Below, one piece after another: positions 6,255 through 7,672 of a stretch of 7,672 nucleotides of DNA (positions within the stretch are counted from its first letter, which is position 1; each line of letters starts with the position of its first letter). Under the pieces are notes generated by a model, which saw nothing but the letters and a program-made list of their open reading frames with translations, was not told the origin of the DNA and made no database searches. The DNA comes from SZUA-229 sp036567985 (GTDB lineage Bacteria > Pseudomonadota > Gammaproteobacteria > SZUA-229): NCBI GenBank assembly GCA_036567985.1, contig DATCTK010000050.1, forward strand, positions 1 to 7,672, in the 5' to 3' direction. A program made the translations under genes and the position numbers.

Positions 6255-7016
6255 TTACTGGGCCGTCCAGCCACCATCAGCCAGCAAAGGATGGCCGGTG
6301 ACAAAACTGGATTGTTCGGAACACAGCCAGAGAATGGCGTCGGCCATTTCCTCCGGCGTGCCCATGCGCCCCACCGGTTCGTTCTGCAACAGTACCGGCT
6401 CCAGATCCGGTGCATCTTTTAACATGTTTTCCACCATCGGCGTGCGAATCACCCCGGGGCAGACCGCGTTCACCCGGATGCCCTGCTTTGCATACTCCAG
6501 TGCCGCAGTGCGGGTCAGCTGAATCACCCCACCCTTGGAGGCGCAATAGGCGGGCAGCCCCTGAAAACCGATCACCCCCGCCACCGAGGCCAGGTTCACA
6601 ATCGCGCCACTGCCCTGCCTGAGCATCTGCTGGATTTCATATTTCATGCACAACCAGACGCCTTTCAGATTGATGGCAATGGTGCGATCCCAGTTATCCT
6701 CGCTGCACTCGGCGGTGGGCGCATGCTCACCGTCAATGCCGGCATTGTTCACCGCACAATCGAGCCGACCGTAGTGTGCCACGGTTTTAGCCAGCATGGC
6801 CTCAACATCGGCATTGCTCGACACATCGGCCTTAATAAACAGCGCATCACCGCCTGCCTGTTTAATTTTGTCGACCGCAGACTCGCCTTCTGCCTGTTTG
6901 ACATCGGCAATCACCACCTTTGCTCCCTGCTCTGCAAAGGCTATTGCCGTGGCAAAGCCAATGCCCAGACTGCCACCGGTAACCAGTGCCACTTTGTTTT
7001 TAAATGCCTGTTGCAT
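6255..7016 (-). CDS. Short-chain dehydrogenase/reductase (classical SDR)
   Basis: This is a 253-residue NAD(P)-dependent oxidoreductase of the classical SDR type. It has the cofactor motif TGGSLGIG (13-20), D38 at the end of the second strand (which usually favours NAD over NADP), D64 in ADVSS, NNAG (90-93), and the catalytic set N116, S144, Y157 and K161 (YCASK). PG (187-188) and the C-terminal GHPLLADGGW are typical of the FabG/glucose-dehydrogenase-like group. The substrate cannot be read from the sequence. An upstream in-frame ATG (7037) would add seven residues. I chose 7016 because a strong AGGAGG lies 7 bases before it and would fall inside the longer reading. It converges on rlmM and is divergent from the secreted-protein gene. 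Confidence 0.9.
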   Translation of the reverse strand: MQQAFKNKVALVTGGSLGIGFATAIAFAEQGAKVVIADVKQAEGESAVDKIKQAGGDALFIKADVSSNADVEAMLAKTVAHYGRLDCAVNNAGIDGEHAPTAECSEDNWDRTIAINLKGVWLCMKYEIQQMLRQGSGAIVNLASVAGVIGFQGLPAYCASKGGVIQLTRTAALEYAKQGIRVNAVCPGVIRTPMVENMLKDAPDLEPVLLQNEPVGRMGTPEEMADAILWLCSEQSSFVTGHPLLADGGWTAQ

Positions 7017-7040
7017 GATCCATCCTCCTGATTGCATATC

Positions 7041-7069
7041 ATTTGATACATCATTTATCCGTCTGTAAA
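7041..7069 (-). promoter_or_regulatory. Candidate promoter for the SDR gene, with a palindrome over its -10
   Basis: On the minus strand TTTACA (7064-7069) and TCAAAT (7041-7046) are separated by 17 bases, just upstream of the AGGAGG. The -10 falls within the perfect 12-base palindrome TATCATTTGATA (7037-7048), a position where a repressor could block RNA polymerase. Both calls are by eye and tentative. Confidence 0.3.
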
Positions 7070-7132
7070 AGCCCTGTACTCACAGTGGTTTAATCATTAT
7101 CCATACTACGCCGATCGAACCCCGCAACCAAT

Positions 7133-7147
7133 GATTTGTCACAAATC
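7133..7147. promoter_or_regulatory. 15-base perfect palindrome, possible operator
   Basis: GATTTGT-C-ACAAATC is a perfect 7-1-7 inverted repeat in the middle of the divergent SDR/secreted-protein intergenic region. Its size and odd-length centre suit a dimeric transcription factor site. No regulator gene is adjacent in the window, so the factor is unknown. Confidence 0.4.
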
Positions 7148-7197
7148 CTGCGCTGTTCCTTGTGCAACGAAAATGCCTGCTCAGCACCAAAACGCTA

Positions 7198-7226
7198 TTG
7201 CGAATAATTATCAGTTACATTAACAT
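7198..7226 (+). promoter_or_regulatory. Candidate promoter for the secreted-protein gene
   Basis: TTGCGA (7198-7203) and TAACAT (7221-7226) are 17 bases apart, each with about four of six consensus matches. Transcription would begin near 7232, inside or just before the hairpin at 7231-7248, and leave a leader of about 65 bases. Confidence 0.35.
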
Positions 7227-7230
7227 GCAA

Positions 7231-7248
7231 CACTGTTTACCAACAGTG
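7231..7248 (+). promoter_or_regulatory. Leader hairpin or operator upstream of the secreted-protein gene
   Basis: CACTGTT-TACC-AACAGTG is a perfect 7-4-7 inverted repeat directly downstream of the candidate -10. In DNA it could be an operator at the start site; in RNA it could be a 5' hairpin that stabilises the transcript. No T-run follows, so it is not a terminator. Confidence 0.35.
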
Positions 7249-7297
7249 AGTATGCCTCTGCACCTCACACAACCGCTTAAACCAACAGGACTTCAAT

Positions 7298-7672
7298 ATG
7301 AAATTTTCTGCCCTATTGCTCACTGCCAGTCTCGCCTTTGCCACACCGGGCGCAGTGTTTGCCAGCGATGATGACCGCCCCGACCACTTTGAAGGTGAGC
7401 CCTCAGAAACCCTTGAACAGGCCGTGCGTAATTTTTCCGAGTACAACCAGAAGCTGGCCGGCATGCTGCAACAACAAAACCTGAGCGCGGAAGATATATA
7501 CAAGATTCACAACCTCACCTACACCCTGGAAAATGCACTGCATAAAATCGAGGATGAGGTGGAAGCACTGGAAGAGGTACTGGAAGAAGTACACAAGGCG
7601 TCTGAACGTGCCGATGGCGACACGGTGAGCACACGGGGCAAGGTCTACCTGGAAAAGGCGCAGACACTGATC
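7298..7672 (+). CDS. Secreted DUF6746-like protein (3' end outside the window)
   Basis: An open frame of 125 codons runs to the window edge without a stop. The start has AGGA eight bases upstream. Residues 1-22 form a clear signal peptide (MKFS, hydrophobic core, cleavage likely after VFA before SDDD), so the mature protein is periplasmic or exported. The mature part is acidic and helical: DHFEGEPSETLEQAV, a NFSEYNQKLAGML helix, HNLTYTLENALHKI, a Glu-rich EDEVEALEEVLEEVH stretch suggesting a coiled coil, then HKASERADGDTV. From memory this pattern (FxGEPxETLEQAV...LTYTLENAL...EEVHxASE) matches the DUF6746 family, whose function is unknown to me. Family proteins are short, so probably only a few residues are missing. 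Confidence 0.75.
   Translation, partial: MKFSALLLTASLAFATPGAVFASDDDRPDHFEGEPSETLEQAVRNFSEYNQKLAGMLQQQNLSAEDIYKIHNLTYTLENALHKIEDEVEALEEVLEEVHKASERADGDTVSTRGKVYLEKAQTLI

Noticed and set aside
7017..7037. Longer SDR start at 7037
   Set aside because: It would place the strong AGGAGG inside the coding region and add seven residues that SDRs do not have.

Overview
The window looks like chromosome of a gammaproteobacterium with roughly balanced base composition. The evidence is the set of recognisable proteins: an E. coli-length PurB, a FumC of the type seen in Pseudomonas relatives, an IbaG-type BolA protein, RlmM (a mainly gammaproteobacterial rRNA methyltransferase) and a secreted DUF6746-like protein. 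I cannot name a genus. Most of the window is ordinary housekeeping. The accessory part is the roughly 1.1 kb between purB and ibaG.

Layout. Positions 1-92 hold nothing I can call. On the minus strand, fumC (677-2059) and a membrane-anchored DUF302 protein (93-680) form a two-gene operon with a 4-base ATGA overlap. A 174-base divergent region separates fumC from purB (2234-3601, plus strand). It contains a candidate promoter in each direction and a short palindrome that touches both. FumC and PurB belong to the same fumarase/aspartase superfamily.

Downstream of purB (3602-3924) is a two-step repeat. The last ~93 bases of purB recur 190 bases further on as a decayed fragment with an in-frame stop. 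The gene's true end and the fragment are each followed by an inverted pair of REP-like hairpins that begin with GTAG. Next comes a REP-associated tyrosine transposase (RAYT, 3925-4443), with another copy of the same hairpin touching its stop codon. A second, unrelated hairpin family (core GTTCCCACGC) and a truncated copy of the first fill 4490-4652. This is a 'REPtron': a domesticated single-copy Y1/HUH transposase sitting among its probable substrate repeats.

The right half holds ibaG (4693-4935, minus), divergent from rlmM (5133-6221, plus). rlmM converges on a short-chain dehydrogenase gene (6255-7016, minus). A divergent intergenic region with three perfect palindromes leads into a secreted small-protein gene (from 7298, plus), which runs off the window end. 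I found no defence system, CRISPR array, rRNA or tRNA gene. The least ordinary item is the purB-tail/REP/RAYT cluster.
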